Positions 54,320 through 63,945 of a DNA stretch of 64,000 nucleotides are shown here, one piece after another (position 1 is the stretch's first letter; the number at the start of each line of letters is the position of its first letter). The notes under the pieces were generated by a model that worked only from the letters and a program-made list of their open reading frames with translations, was not told the origin of the DNA and ran no database searches. The stretch lies in NCBI GenBank assembly GCA_964385175.1, contig CAYLNL010000005.1, positions 62,001 to 126,000 of the forward strand. The letters run 5' to 3'. The position numbers were made by a program, and so were the translations under genes. Source of the DNA: CAYLNL01 sp964385175 (GTDB lineage: Bacteria; Bacteroidota; Bacteroidia; Flavobacteriales; Flavobacteriaceae).

Positions 54320-55875
54320 TGAGTTTTTTTAATGAAGCCGATATAAAACAGTTAACAGAAAAAGGGATAAGTTTAGAAAACGCCACAGAGCAACTCGCTA
54401 TTTTTAAAAAAGGGACCTCCTTTAGCTCTCTCTTAGCGGCAGCCTCTGTGGGAAAAGGCATTCTAAAAATGTCCCTGGAAGAGCAACAGCAACTTGTTCT
54501 CAGGTTCGAGCGTGAAAAAGACCGCCTTAACCTGCTCAAATTTGTTCCTGCTTCGGGAGCGGCTTCGCGGATGTTTACCCCTCTTTTTATTTTTTTAAAT
54601 GAATACAATCCTGCAACAGAAACACTTACCGCCTACCTGCTTCGCCAAAAGGAAGAAGCGTTGCTAACCTTTTTTACAGGGTTAGAAAAATTTCCTTTTT
54701 ATGAGGAAGTGAAACAACACCTGCTAAAAAAATATCCCGGTTTTAACCAAATGACCGATGGGGAACAGAAATTTTGTTTTGTGCAAGAAATGCTCTCCCC
54801 CCAAGGGCTTCATTATGGCGCTTATCCCAAAGCTTTATTACCTTTTCACCGCTATGAAAACAGGATAGCCACTACTTTTGAAGAACATCTCTCAGAAGCA
54901 GCGCTATATGCAGCAACTGACGGAAAGGTGCACCTACATTTTACCATAACCCACGAGCATGAACATCTTTTCAACAGAGAGGTTACAAGGATAAAAACGT
55001 TTATGGAGCAAAAAACAGGCATACTTTTCCATATATCTTTTTCCTTTCAGGAGCCGCATACTCATTTTATGGCTGTAACCCCTCAAAACACTCCTTTTAA
55101 AGATAGCGATAATCGCCTTTGCCTGTACCCTTCTGGCCATGGAGCGCTTTTAGAAAATCTCGATGCGCAGGATGCCGATATTATATTTATAAAAAATATA
55201 GATAATGTGCCAATAGATAGCTTCCAGGAAAAAGTAGCCTTCTATAAAAAGGTGCTGGCAGGCAAATTATTAGAGGTGCAGGAAAAAATCTTTCAGTATG
55301 CGGCCTTCTTAGATAGCAAGATGCCAACGCCGCAAGAGTTGCAAGATGCTATACAATTTCTTCGAGATGAGCTATACCTGGACATTCCTGCGAGTTTAGA
55401 ACATTTTTCTAAAGAAGAACAAGTTTTGTATGCAAAGAAACAACTCAATTGCCCGTTGCGGGTTTGTGGAATGGTGGTGAATGAGGGCGAGCCGGGGGGA
55501 GGCCCTTTTTGGGTGAAAAATGCCAGTGGGCAAACAACGCTGCAAATTATAGAAGGCGCCCAGGTTGATATGGAAAAACCTGCTCAAAAAACAATATTCA
55601 AAAACGCTACTCATTTTAACCCGGTAGATGTGGTGTGCGGGGTTAAAAATTACAAAGGCGAAAAATACCGCTTATCTGATTTTACAGATGCCACACAAGG
55701 GTTCATTAGTCAAAAAATTAATGGAGATAAACCTATTAGGGTATATGAACGCCCCGGGTTATGGAATGGGAGTATGGCGCACTGGAATACTATTTTTGTA
55801 GAAGTTCCGCTTTTTACCTTTAACCCTGTAAAAACGGTTAATGATTTGCTTAAACCCGCTCATCAGCTATCGTAA
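54316..55875 (+). CDS. DUF4301 family protein
   Basis: This 519-residue cytoplasmic protein (LNLLKFVPASGAASRMFTPLFIFL near residue 72; LYPSGHGALLENLDAQDADIIFIKNIDNV near 272; CGMVVNEGEPGGGPFWV) belongs to the DUF4301 family of Bacteroidota. The G-A-A-S-R and SGHGALLENL segments look like a sugar-nucleotidyltransferase-type fold, but no function is established and I would not assign one. It sits between the NAD-salvage pair and rsmG with almost no spacing. Confidence 0.85.
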   Translation: MMSFFNEADIKQLTEKGISLENATEQLAIFKKGTSFSSLLAAASVGKGILKMSLEEQQQLVLRFEREKDRLNLLKFVPASGAASRMFTPLFIFLNEYNPATETLTAYLLRQKEEALLTFFTGLEKFPFYEEVKQHLLKKYPGFNQMTDGEQKFCFVQEMLSPQGLHYGAYPKALLPFHRYENRIATTFEEHLSEAALYAATDGKVHLHFTITHEHEHLFNREVTRIKTFMEQKTGILFHISFSFQEPHTHFMAVTPQNTPFKDSDNRLCLYPSGHGALLENLDAQDADIIFIKNIDNVPIDSFQEKVAFYKKVLAGKLLEVQEKIFQYAAFLDSKMPTPQELQDAIQFLRDELYLDIPASLEHFSKEEQVLYAKKQLNCPLRVCGMVVNEGEPGGGPFWVKNASGQTTLQIIEGAQVDMEKPAQKTIFKNATHFNPVDVVCGVKNYKGEKYRLSDFTDATQGFISQKINGDKPIRVYERPGLWNGSMAHWNTIFVEVPLFTFNPVKTVNDLLKPAHQLS

Positions 55876-55878
55876 CGT

Positions 55879-56502
55879 ATGTTTATGGAAACGCTTCTCA
55901 CCTATTTTCCAGACCTGTCTAAAAAGCAAATACACCAGTTCAGCCAGTTAGAACACATATATAAGGAGTGGAATGCGCGCATAAACCTTATTTCCAGGAA
56001 AGATATAGAACAATTATATATACACCACGTGCTCCACTCCCTGGGCATTGCAAAAGTGCAGCCCTTTGTAGCTGGCAGCCGCATTCTCGATGCCGGTACC
56101 GGGGGCGGTTTCCCGGGCGTTCCGCTCGCCATTTTATTTCCGCAAACCTCATTTTACCTGGCAGATGCCATTGGGAAAAAAATAAAAGCCGTTACAGCTA
56201 TTGTTACAATGTTAGATATAAAAAATGTACAAACCGCCCACATTCGGGTAGAAGATATAGTTGAAAAATTTGATTTTGTGGTGAGCAGAGCGGTAACTCA
56301 CATGCCGCAGTTTGTAAGCTGGGTGGGTGGAAAAATTAAAAAAGAATCGCAACACGAACTTAAAAACGGCATTTTATATTTAAAAGGAGGCGATTTGACA
56401 GAGGAGTTAAAGAATTTACCCAAGGCAATTATTTACCCGCTTAAAAATTATTTTAAGGAAAGTTTTTTTGAAACTAAAAAAGTAGTTTACCTGCCTGTAT
56501 AA
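55879..56502 (+). CDS. rsmG: 16S rRNA (guanine-N7)-methyltransferase RsmG
   Basis: This 207-residue methylase modifies G527 in 16S rRNA with S-adenosylmethionine. It has WNARINLISRKDIEQLYIHHVLHSL near residue 31, the cofactor-binding LDAGTGGGFPG at 70-80, and VVSRAV near 133. Length is normal. A second ATG at 55885 (METLLTYFPDL) is nearer the usual family start and may be the true one. Three bases after the DUF4301 stop codon. Confidence 0.94.
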   Translation: MFMETLLTYFPDLSKKQIHQFSQLEHIYKEWNARINLISRKDIEQLYIHHVLHSLGIAKVQPFVAGSRILDAGTGGGFPGVPLAILFPQTSFYLADAIGKKIKAVTAIVTMLDIKNVQTAHIRVEDIVEKFDFVVSRAVTHMPQFVSWVGGKIKKESQHELKNGILYLKGGDLTEELKNLPKAIIYPLKNYFKESFFETKKVVYLPV

Positions 56503-56510
56503 AAAGCCAT

Positions 56511-57338
56511 TCAATTATCGGGTATCAGCACAACCGGTTTTAGCTTAATTTGGAGCACATGAACATAGCTGCCATTGCGGGAGGTAAGGTTGGCTTCTGT
56601 AATTCGGAATAAATAAAATTCCTTTTCGTACTGGTAGAAATGAATAATGCGGTTATCTACATCAAATAACTGTTTTGAAGAAGTAGTGGAATTAAAAACT
56701 ACCGTGTTTTCCCGTGAGTCGTATATTCTATAAGTGGTTTTCCCATCCTCATCAAGTATTTTAATAGTGTAAGGAGAGGGGTATAAAAATTCTCCATGTC
56801 GCTCCCAGTTCCCGTGAGTGGTTTTAAAAAATTTCACCAGCCTGTAATCATCTGAGGCCGAGATTTCGCCTTTCTCAGAACGAATGGCATTAAACAGTTT
56901 AGAATTTTCCAGCTCTGATTTGGAAATATATCCCAAGGCTTGTTTTTTAGAATTTTTCACTGTAAAACCGCCTCCCATAAGTTCGCCATAGAGTAATTTA
57001 GATTGCAGGCGGTCTAACGCCTTTCGGGTATCTGCACCTAATACCAGGATGCTATCGGGGTTTCGCATAGCTATTTTAGGTTGAAAAAGCGAACCATCTT
57101 CTAAATTCAATGCCACCCATTCCGGGCTGTCTTTTGGATTATAAAGAGCTTCTTTTTTTAAATAACTGTTGGTGAACAATATTATAACGGCGCCCGCAAC
57201 CTCTAACAATAACATGCGAAACAAGGCTTTTCGGTAATCATCGGGGATAACTATCCAATTAGGCAAACTTAGCAGCGTGAGCAAAGCAGTGAGGGCGAAA
57301 ATCACAAGAAATAAATATCCTAAAATGGCAATTATCAT
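56511..57338 (-). CDS. Membrane-anchored protein of unknown function
   Basis: This 275-residue protein has two N-terminal membrane spans (about 2-25 and 38-57). A soluble beta-rich part follows (IRSEKGEISASDDYRLVKFFKTTHGNWERHGEFLYPSPYTIKI; YRIYDSRENTVVF). I do not recognise a family. ATG at 57338 is preferred over 57449 because a strong AAGGAG ribosome-binding site lies just upstream and a TATCTTTG promoter box sits between the two candidates. Convergent with rsmG (8 bp apart). Confidence 0.7.
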   Translation of the reverse strand: MIIAILGYLFLVIFALTALLTLLSLPNWIVIPDDYRKALFRMLLLEVAGAVIILFTNSYLKKEALYNPKDSPEWVALNLEDGSLFQPKIAMRNPDSILVLGADTRKALDRLQSKLLYGELMGGGFTVKNSKKQALGYISKSELENSKLFNAIRSEKGEISASDDYRLVKFFKTTHGNWERHGEFLYPSPYTIKILDEDGKTTYRIYDSRENTVVFNSTTSSKQLFDVDNRIIHFYQYEKEFYLFRITEANLTSRNGSYVHVLQIKLKPVVLIPDN

Positions 57339-57375
57339 AAACGTCTCCTTAACGGATGGTAGTTTTATAGGGAAA

Positions 57376-57383
57376 CAAAGATA
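57376..57383 (-). promoter_or_regulatory. Candidate -7 box, unknown membrane protein gene
   Basis: TATCTTTG on the minus strand fits TAnnTTTG, 37 bases upstream of the ATG at 57338. With AAGGAG before the ATG, it fixes the shorter start. Confidence 0.6.
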
Positions 57384-57701
57384 AAAGTTTCTAATAAAAG
57401 CAAGATATTCTTCAGAACAATTCCCATGCGCTTGCTCCTCAAAACACATAACTGCAATTTAATTAGTAAGTTCACAAAGAAAGAGCGGGGTTTATAAAGA
57501 AAAAACTCGCGCATACAGGTGTATATATTCACACGTGGGCGAAGCGCCTGTATGGGTGTAGTTTATTACATAAAATCCTGATAATCAATATATTACCATA
57601 AAAAACTATACAAACTTTGAGATGTTAAATTACTCTCTTAATAAAACTTTTACTATAAGAAGCAGTTTCAGGAAACGTGTCTTTCACCTGTAGTTTTCAG
57701 T
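57384..57701. other. Intergenic region with a long inverted repeat
   Basis: No gene is visible. CATACAGG (57512-57519) and CCTGTATG (57547-57554) form an inverted repeat around a 27-base loop. The rest is A+T-rich. Confidence 0.5.
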
Positions 57702-58358
57702 TCACCCATTGCCCTTTCGGTAATCTGCCAAAAATTTTTCCAGGCCAGTATCCGTAAGCGGGTGTTGCAGTAAACTTATAATAGAAGATAGGGGAGTTGT
57801 TACCACATCTGCCCCCAATTTAGCGCACTCCACAATGTGCATAGCATGTCTTATAGAGGCCGCTAATATTTCTGTTTCAAAACTATAATTATCATATATG
57901 AGCCGTATATCCTCAATGAGTTGCAAGCCATCTGTAGAAACATCATCTAACCTGCCAATAAAAGGAGAAACATACGTGGCGCCGGCTTTGGCGGCAAGCA
58001 ACGCCTGCCCGGCAGAAAATACCAAGGTACAGTTAGTGCGGATACCCTTATTCCGAAAATATGTAATGGCTTTTATACCCTCTTTAATCATAGGCACTTT
58101 CACCACAATGCGCTCGTGCAAATCGGCAAGCTCTTCGCCTTCCCGAATAATGCCATTCAAATCGGTAGCTATTACCTCGGCAGAAACATCACCGCTAACC
58201 AGGTTGCAAATATGAACATAATGGGTAAGAATATTATTTTTTCCCGTTATACCTTCCTTTGCCATTAGCGAGGGATTGGTGGTTACCCCATCTACTATAC
58301 CCAGCGCTTGCGCCTCTCGTATTTGCTCTAAATTAGCGGTATCTATAAAAAATTTCAT
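57702..58358 (-). CDS. Transaldolase / fructose-6-phosphate aldolase family protein
   Basis: This 218-residue small-type transaldolase has FIDTANLEQIREAQALGIVDGVTTNPSLMAKEG at the start. The Schiff-base lysine is in VVKVPMIKEGIKAI near residue 85, with TLVFSAGQALLAAKAGATYVSPFIGRLDD after it. It either transfers a dihydroxyacetone unit in the pentose phosphate pathway or acts as fructose-6-phosphate aldolase; short members of this family in Bacteroidota are usually named transaldolase. The gene lies 31 bp after the dehydrogenase gene. Confidence 0.92.
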   Translation of the reverse strand: MKFFIDTANLEQIREAQALGIVDGVTTNPSLMAKEGITGKNNILTHYVHICNLVSGDVSAEVIATDLNGIIREGEELADLHERIVVKVPMIKEGIKAITYFRNKGIRTNCTLVFSAGQALLAAKAGATYVSPFIGRLDDVSTDGLQLIEDIRLIYDNYSFETEILAASIRHAMHIVECAKLGADVVTTPLSSIISLLQHPLTDTGLEKFLADYRKGNG

Positions 58359-58389
58359 TCGTTACATTCTTAGTTAACACCAGGCAATA

Positions 58390-59202
58390 TTATAATTTGT
58401 GATGGCGTATCAGCAATTTTTCAAAAAACTCTGCAGATAGTATGCGTTTTAACAAAACAGATAGTTTTTGTCCAAATGAACCTACATTATATTGAGCGTC
58501 CGGAAAAGGTGTATCAATAATCTCAAACAATAAAAGTCCTAACTTCTTAGGGTCTTCCCCATCTCTTACGTTCTTGTTAATCATATCGAGTGTATGACTA
58601 TATGCTTTTTCATAGGGCGAATTTTCATATATAGGGGTATGGTAACGTCTTAGAGAAATGTTGGTGGCAAAATCGCCCGGCGCTACATGAGTAACCTGGA
58701 TGCCAAAATCCTTTAGCTCTATTCGCAACGCTTCGGTGAGCATAATTAAAGCCGCTTTTGTAGCAGAATATATGCCCCTGTATGGAAGCCCCATATAACC
58801 TGCAATGGAAGACAGGTTTATAATTAAACCGCTTTTTTGCGCCCGCATGTAGGGAAGCACTTTTTTTATAACCATTATAGGGCCATATACATTGGTGCTA
58901 AATACTTTGTCTATTTCATTGGAGGGTGTTTCTTCTATTGCCCCGGTAATGCCAACTCCCGCATTGTTGATGAGAACATCTATTTTGCCTTCCTCTTTTA
59001 TAATAATAGCTATCGCCTTTTCTATGGAAGCCTCGTCGGTAACATCCATTGGCAATAGGTGAAACAAAATATCGTTATGCACAGTATGTGGGTTTCTGCT
59101 GGTTCCGTAAACCGTTAACTCCTTCATAGTCAAATAACTCGCTATGGCTCGTCCTATTCCCGAAGAAGCTCCTGTTACTAAAACTACCTGGCGCATTTCC
59201 AT
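58390..59202 (-). CDS. Short-chain dehydrogenase/reductase
   Basis: This 270-residue NAD(P)-dependent oxidoreductase has the classical motifs: cofactor-binding TGASSGIG at 10-17, NNAGVG near 79, catalytic Ser in NLSSIAGYMG, and YSATK with catalytic Tyr and Lys near 145-149. Substrate unknown. It probably shares a transcript with the transaldolase-like gene. The SRP RNA gene lies just upstream on the same strand. Confidence 0.93.
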   Translation of the reverse strand: MEMRQVVLVTGASSGIGRAIASYLTMKELTVYGTSRNPHTVHNDILFHLLPMDVTDEASIEKAIAIIIKEEGKIDVLINNAGVGITGAIEETPSNEIDKVFSTNVYGPIMVIKKVLPYMRAQKSGLIINLSSIAGYMGLPYRGIYSATKAALIMLTEALRIELKDFGIQVTHVAPGDFATNISLRRYHTPIYENSPYEKAYSHTLDMINKNVRDGEDPKKLGLLLFEIIDTPFPDAQYNVGSFGQKLSVLLKRILSAEFFEKLLIRHHKL

Positions 59203-59241
59203 AATAAGGAAATAACTTAAAATTTATAATCGTTTAAAAAA

Positions 59242-59336
59242 GGCAAGTTACCCGCATCGCACCGCTACAACCGCATACCTTTGCTGCGTTCCCACCCTGG
59301 AGGATTGTGCAGGAGCTGGTCGTGCGGGACTTGCCC
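59242..59336 (-). ncRNA. ffs: Small signal recognition particle RNA (4.5S-like)
   Basis: The minus strand gives an RNA of about 95 bases. Its 5' end GGGCAAGTCCCGCA can pair with the 3' end TGCGGGTAACTTGCC to form a long hairpin. Its apical part is the SRP core (GGTGGGAACGCAGCAAAGG), and the 3' half contains GTAGCGGTGCGATGCGGG. It binds Ffh for membrane targeting. A TATATTTG box ends five bases upstream, which fits the predicted 5' end. Exact ends are approximate. Confidence 0.88.
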
Positions 59337-59679
59337 GCCCCAAATATACAACCTTTTCAGGTATGCTGCTATCTTTTTGTTTTCTTACTCTAAGCGACCA
59401 GTAACTTTTGGAAGGAAGATGATAGCATGGGAGGGGTGAGAGAGGGTAGATATAAACTTTAACTTTTAGTTAAATGGCTAATGTTTTTAACCGTTGGCGT
59501 TAGATGAAAGAAAATAGAACAGAAAGATAAGGCGGAAAAATAATGTAACGTAGCATGTATTCTGAATTTGTGGAGTTCAATGGAGTGGAGAACTAACATG
59601 GAATTGGAAAAATTCTAATACCTGTTATTTAATTTTCTCCTCATCTTTGTAGATAATTTCATTTAAAAAATTTGAAGAA
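59337..59679. other. Intergenic region upstream of SRP RNA and glutaminyl cyclase
   Basis: No further gene is visible. It contains the SRP RNA promoter at one end and, near 59643-59650, CATCTTTG, one base off TAnnTTTG, which may serve the glutaminyl cyclase gene. Confidence 0.5.
59341..59348 (-). promoter_or_regulatory. -7 box of the SRP RNA gene
   Basis: The minus strand reads TATATTTG, fitting TAnnTTTG, ending five bases before the predicted SRP RNA 5' end. Confidence 0.6.
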
Positions 59680-60717
59680 ATGCCGCTTATCAAGTTTTTG
59701 TTTCTTTCTTTGACGTTGCTGTTTTTAACCTGTAATGAAACGAACAGAAGCGATACGCATTTTTCGCTGGAGGTAAAAAGCGCCGCAAAAACAATACAAC
59801 TGCAAAAGCCCATTGCCATTTACCTGCAAAACCCCAGCAACTTTTCTATTGACTCAGTGTCTTATTCCATTGGCGGCTACCGTGTTTACCCGATAAGAGA
59901 TTCTATTTCAGTGAGTACTATAAAACCAGGAAAACAGGTTTTACAGGCTACTGTTTTTTACGAAGGAAAGTATGAAACGCTCACTAAAACCCTTACCATT
60001 TTATCGGCTACGCAACCTACCCGCTACACCTATAAAATTCTCAACCAATATCCGCATGACCGAAATGCTTATACACAAGGGCTGGAATTTTATAAAGATA
60101 CGCTCTATGAAAGCACCGGGAGAGAAGGCTATTCTACCTTGCGGAAAATAAACTATAAAACCGGCGCCATCTTGGCGAGCATTCCCCTGGATGCTATGTA
60201 TTTTGGAGAAGGCATTACGTTTTTACGCGATACACTCTACCTTCTTACCTGGCGTTCCGGGAAGGGATTTATTTATAACCCTACTACTTTACAACTTATA
60301 AAATCTTTTCCTTATGGAAAAAGTAAGGAAGGCTGGGGGCTATGTAGCGATGGTGAAAAACTTTATAAAAGCGATGGCACTGAGAAGATATGGATACTTA
60401 ACCCTGAAACGCTTGCTGAAGAAGATTTTATACAGACGGTTACCAATACCGATATTTTTTCTAAAGCTAATGAATTGGAGTATGTGAATGGGAAAATATA
60501 CGCCAACAGCTATCAAAAAGAAGGTATTATGATTATTAACCCTCAAAATGGCGTTATAGAGGGAATTGTTGATTTTCGGGGACTTCGCCAGAAAGTAACC
60601 CAACACCCGGATTTAGATGTATTCAATGGCATTGCCTATAACCCTAAAACCCATACTTTTTTTGTTACCGGGAAAAACTGGGATGTATTATTTGAAGTGG
60701 CGATTGTGGAGAAATAA
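59680..60717 (+). CDS. Glutaminyl-peptide cyclotransferase, lipoprotein
   Basis: This 345-residue protein has a lipoprotein-like signal (LTLLFLTCNETN, Cys near 18). Its C-terminal 240 residues form a five-bladed beta-propeller of the plant/bacterial glutaminyl cyclase type (YPHDRNAYTQGLEFYKDTLYESTGREGYSTLR; GWGLCSDGEKLYKSDGT; NELEYVNGKIYANSY; LNGIAYNP-like FNGIAYNPKTHTFFVTGKNW). It converts N-terminal Gln to pyroglutamate. In Bacteroidota this is important for exported proteins that begin with Gln after signal cleavage; here the type IX cargo at 821-4375 (AQQIG) and the VGIGT protein (AQW) fit that pattern. Confidence 0.9.
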   Translation: MPLIKFLFLSLTLLFLTCNETNRSDTHFSLEVKSAAKTIQLQKPIAIYLQNPSNFSIDSVSYSIGGYRVYPIRDSISVSTIKPGKQVLQATVFYEGKYETLTKTLTILSATQPTRYTYKILNQYPHDRNAYTQGLEFYKDTLYESTGREGYSTLRKINYKTGAILASIPLDAMYFGEGITFLRDTLYLLTWRSGKGFIYNPTTLQLIKSFPYGKSKEGWGLCSDGEKLYKSDGTEKIWILNPETLAEEDFIQTVTNTDIFSKANELEYVNGKIYANSYQKEGIMIINPQNGVIEGIVDFRGLRQKVTQHPDLDVFNGIAYNPKTHTFFVTGKNWDVLFEVAIVEK

Positions 60718-60856
60718 TGTGGTTATGGAACTAAGAGGGGTGAATAAAGAACCAAGTCGGGAATTTTAGCATTAAAAATGGTATCTAAGGACTGGAAACT
60801 TGGTCATTCAGGATTTTACATTAGGCAGTTCTATAGTGTAAAATCTTTGATAACTA

Positions 60857-62413
60857 TTATTCCGGGAAAAGTATGCTTTGATAAGCACCTATATCGGGGT
60901 TCAGCGTTCTATCTGTTCCCAGCAGGTCGAGAGGAACATTCATGGCGGTAACCCCATCTGCCTGGTTGTTAGCTGCGGAGGCTTCGCCTATGAAGAAAGC
61001 GTTGGCAGAAGAGTTGAAAAAATCGGGATTTTCATTCAGGAGAATATTTTCAAAAAGAGACCCATCCGCAAAATTGTATAAGAGATTGCCAGAGAAAGAG
61101 TTAGTGAAATCATTGAACCGTAGCAGGCAATTTTTAAAATGATAGTTAAAAGCAGCCCCATCTACTTTATTAAAAAGCAATTCAAGCAAGTTATTTCCAT
61201 AAATAATGCAGTTGGTAAAGTTAGCTTGCGTTAAATCCTGGGAAAAAATATCACCCCCGCCCAAACCTGTATAATTATCAATCAACACTGCAGGCAAGCT
61301 GCGAAAACTATTCCCCCAATAATTAGCGAAGGTACAATGCCTAAAATCATAAACCCCGCCAATGTTGCAATAGAGTGTTGCCTGCCCTGCATTGCCAATA
61401 ACAAGGTTTTCGGCGTCAATATGGGCGGTTTTCGCCCAAAGCCCTATATTAGAAGAATTATAAATCTGGGTATTTTTAAGGGTAAGGGTAGGCGCTACAA
61501 GCCCGTCATTACCATCTGCGAGAATACCCACAGTAGCGTTTTTTATTGTGAGATAATTAATACTATGGGCGGTACTTCCGGGAGCGAGCCAAATGGTGCC
61601 CCACTGCCCGGGAATATCGGCAAACGCCGGTTCCAGTCGGTCTCCTTCAAAAATCACTTCATTTTCCAATAGTTCTCTATCAACGCTGAGGGCACCATTT
61701 ACCTCAAGGGTACCGTTTTGCGAGACCAGCAGCCCTGAGTTATCATGAAAATGTACCCGCGCCCCGGCTTCCACGGTGAGGGTTTTTCCTTCGGGCACAG
61801 CGGCATAACCATAAATAATATAAGGTTTGGCATTAGTAAACGTAAGCTCGCTATCTTCCAGGAAAAAACCTTGTATGCGTATTTCTTCCCCTTCTTCATT
61901 TAAGCCAAGAAAAAGAGTTTCAGTAGTGCCATCGCCAAACTGCTGAGGGTAGAGAAACACAGCATCTTGAACAAGGGTTACCAAAGGAATTTCCTGGAGG
62001 GTAGTGTTTGATTGAAATTGAATGGCATCTGTATATAAAAACTGGGTTTCGCCAGCAGCCACCTCCTGTATATCAACAGTAGTTTCAATAAAAATATAAA
62101 TACTATCCCGTGCTAAAATTTCTATATTTTCAAATGTTTTCCCGGCAACACCATCTATACTCAGGCGATAATAAGAAGCTTCGCCTTGTTCCAGGCGCAC
62201 AGAGGGAATGCGAATATTGTCCTTACTACGGTTATATACCTTTAAGGTATAAGTGGCAGAGCCTATATTGGTGAAAACAGTATCGAGATAAACGGTATCT
62301 TTTGAAAATTCCAGGTCGCCGGAAATGATAGTGAAACTAAAATCATTTCGGCACGAGCAACACAAAATGACACCGGTTAGCACTGTGATATAAAACAGGG
62401 AATACAGTTTCAC
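60857..62413 (-). CDS. Parallel beta-helix lipoprotein
   Basis: This 518-residue protein has a lipoprotein signal (TGVILCCSCRNDF). An N-terminal beta-sandwich-like part (SGDLEFSKDTVYLDTVFTNIGSATYTLKVYNRSKDNI) resembles abnormal-spindle-like/choice-of-anchor folds. A beta-helix follows at about 190-490 (GAEVEAGARVHFHDNSGLLV-type turns: VEAGARVHFHD, NTQIYNSSNIGLWA, FTNCIIYGNNLLEL). The end, LGTDRTLNPDIGAYQS, echoes the DIGAYE close of choice-of-anchor Q proteins. Surface or periplasmic role, function unknown. Confidence 0.82.
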   Translation of the reverse strand: MKLYSLFYITVLTGVILCCSCRNDFSFTIISGDLEFSKDTVYLDTVFTNIGSATYTLKVYNRSKDNIRIPSVRLEQGEASYYRLSIDGVAGKTFENIEILARDSIYIFIETTVDIQEVAAGETQFLYTDAIQFQSNTTLQEIPLVTLVQDAVFLYPQQFGDGTTETLFLGLNEEGEEIRIQGFFLEDSELTFTNAKPYIIYGYAAVPEGKTLTVEAGARVHFHDNSGLLVSQNGTLEVNGALSVDRELLENEVIFEGDRLEPAFADIPGQWGTIWLAPGSTAHSINYLTIKNATVGILADGNDGLVAPTLTLKNTQIYNSSNIGLWAKTAHIDAENLVIGNAGQATLYCNIGGVYDFRHCTFANYWGNSFRSLPAVLIDNYTGLGGGDIFSQDLTQANFTNCIIYGNNLLELLFNKVDGAAFNYHFKNCLLRFNDFTNSFSGNLLYNFADGSLFENILLNENPDFFNSSANAFFIGEASAANNQADGVTAMNVPLDLLGTDRTLNPDIGAYQSILFPE

Positions 62414-62567
62414 AATTTACATTTATCAGTAAAGATATAACTTTTTATATAAGAAAATATTGCAGGAAATAGGAGGGAAGGTAGATTGGGCATATTATAG
62501 AGCACGAGACCACTTTGGCTTCAGGCATGGTTTCTGATTTTTCCTGCCTTAAAATTTACCCTGGTTT

Positions 62568-63842
62568 TTAACCCGCAAATAAAGGCTGGCTGCCCATTAA
62601 ACGATAAACATGGTTAGCAACCCCTTTCAATATCATCTCATTGTCAGGATGCGTAATTGCCTCATCCATGAAATTTACCAACATCTCCATATCTCTTTCC
62701 TTCAGTCCGCGCGTAGTAACTGCCGGCGTGCCTACCCGTATGCCCGATGTAATGAAGGGCGATTTATCATCAAACGGCACCATGTTTTTATTCACCGTAA
62801 TAGCCGCTTTCCCCAATGCCTCTTCCGCCTGTTTGCCGCTACAATTCTTATTTCTCAAATCTATCAGCAGCAAATGATTATCCGTTCCCCCGCTAACCAC
62901 GTGGTAACCTCGCTCTATAAAAGCCTTTGCCATAGCCTGTGCATTTTTTCGCACCTGCACCGTATAATGCAGAAACTCATCTGTGAGCGCTTCGCCAAAA
63001 GCCACCGCCTTGGCAGCGATGATGTGCTCTAACGGACCGCCCTGCATTCCCGGGAAAACGGCGCTGTCTATAAGAGACGACATACTTCTTACAGTTCCGT
63101 TTTTTAGTATTATGCCAAAAGGATTATCAAAATCATTTCCCATCAAAACCATCCCCCCCCGAGGCCCCCGAAGTGTTTTGTGGGTAGTGGTGGTAACAAT
63201 ATGGCAGTGCGGCAACGGGTCGTTTAGCAACCCTTTTGCAATGAGACCCGCCGGGTGCGAAATATCTGCCATTAGTAATGCCCCAACCGAGTTGGCAACC
63301 TCTCGGAAACGTTTAAAATCCATATCGCGCGAGTAGGCAGAGGCGCCCGCGATAATCAACTTAGGTTTTTCCCGTTGCGCCACCTCCTCCACCTGGCTAT
63401 AATCAATCATCCCGGTTTCCCTATCCACCCCATAAAAAACCGGGCGGTATAGTTTCCCTGAAAAATTTACAGGTGAGCCATGGGTAAGATGACCTCCATG
63501 AGACAAATCGAACCCTAAAATAGTATCTCCCGGTTTCAGGCAAGCAGCATACACCGCTGCATTTGCCTGCGAGCCACTATGCGGCTGCACATTCGCCCAC
63601 ACAGCGCCAAAAAGCTTTTTAGCACGCTCAATAGCCATATTTTCTACCTCGTCCACCACCTCGCAACCGCCATAATAACGTTTACCCGGGTATCCTTCGG
63701 CATATTTATTGGTTAGTACCGAGCCGGCAGCCCGCAACACTTGGTCGCTCACAAAATTTTCAGAAGCTATGAGTTCAACACCATATATTTGGCGATTTTT
63801 TTCCGCTTCAATTAATTCAAAAATTTCCTTATCAGCCTGCAT
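62568..63842 (-). CDS. glyA: Serine hydroxymethyltransferase
   Basis: This 424-residue PLP enzyme interconverts serine and glycine and charges tetrahydrofolate with one-carbon units. It has ELIASENFVSDQVLRAAGS, NKYAEGYPGKRYYGGCE, and the PLP lysine in VTTTTHKTLRGPRGG near residue 224. Full length. Divergent from the gene starting at 63946. Confidence 0.97.
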   Translation of the reverse strand: MQADKEIFELIEAEKNRQIYGVELIASENFVSDQVLRAAGSVLTNKYAEGYPGKRYYGGCEVVDEVENMAIERAKKLFGAVWANVQPHSGSQANAAVYAACLKPGDTILGFDLSHGGHLTHGSPVNFSGKLYRPVFYGVDRETGMIDYSQVEEVAQREKPKLIIAGASAYSRDMDFKRFREVANSVGALLMADISHPAGLIAKGLLNDPLPHCHIVTTTTHKTLRGPRGGMVLMGNDFDNPFGIILKNGTVRSMSSLIDSAVFPGMQGGPLEHIIAAKAVAFGEALTDEFLHYTVQVRKNAQAMAKAFIERGYHVVSGGTDNHLLLIDLRNKNCSGKQAEEALGKAAITVNKNMVPFDDKSPFITSGIRVGTPAVTTRGLKERDMEMLVNFMDEAITHPDNEMILKGVANHVYRLMGSQPLFAG

Positions 63843-63908
63843 AACAATTAACTTAAAAAATAACGCATCAAAAATAACAAATCCAGTTGGTAGATTAGAG
63901 GAAAATAC

Positions 63909-63916
63909 TATCTTTG
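63909..63916 (+). promoter_or_regulatory. Promoter of the last gene in the window
   Basis: TATCTTTG with TTG 19 bases upstream is a close match to the Bacteroidota -33/-7 promoter. The ATG at 63946 follows after a leader of about 24 bases. Confidence 0.6.
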
Positions 63917-63945
63917 GCTATGGTTATTAAAATAAAAACCTTGTT

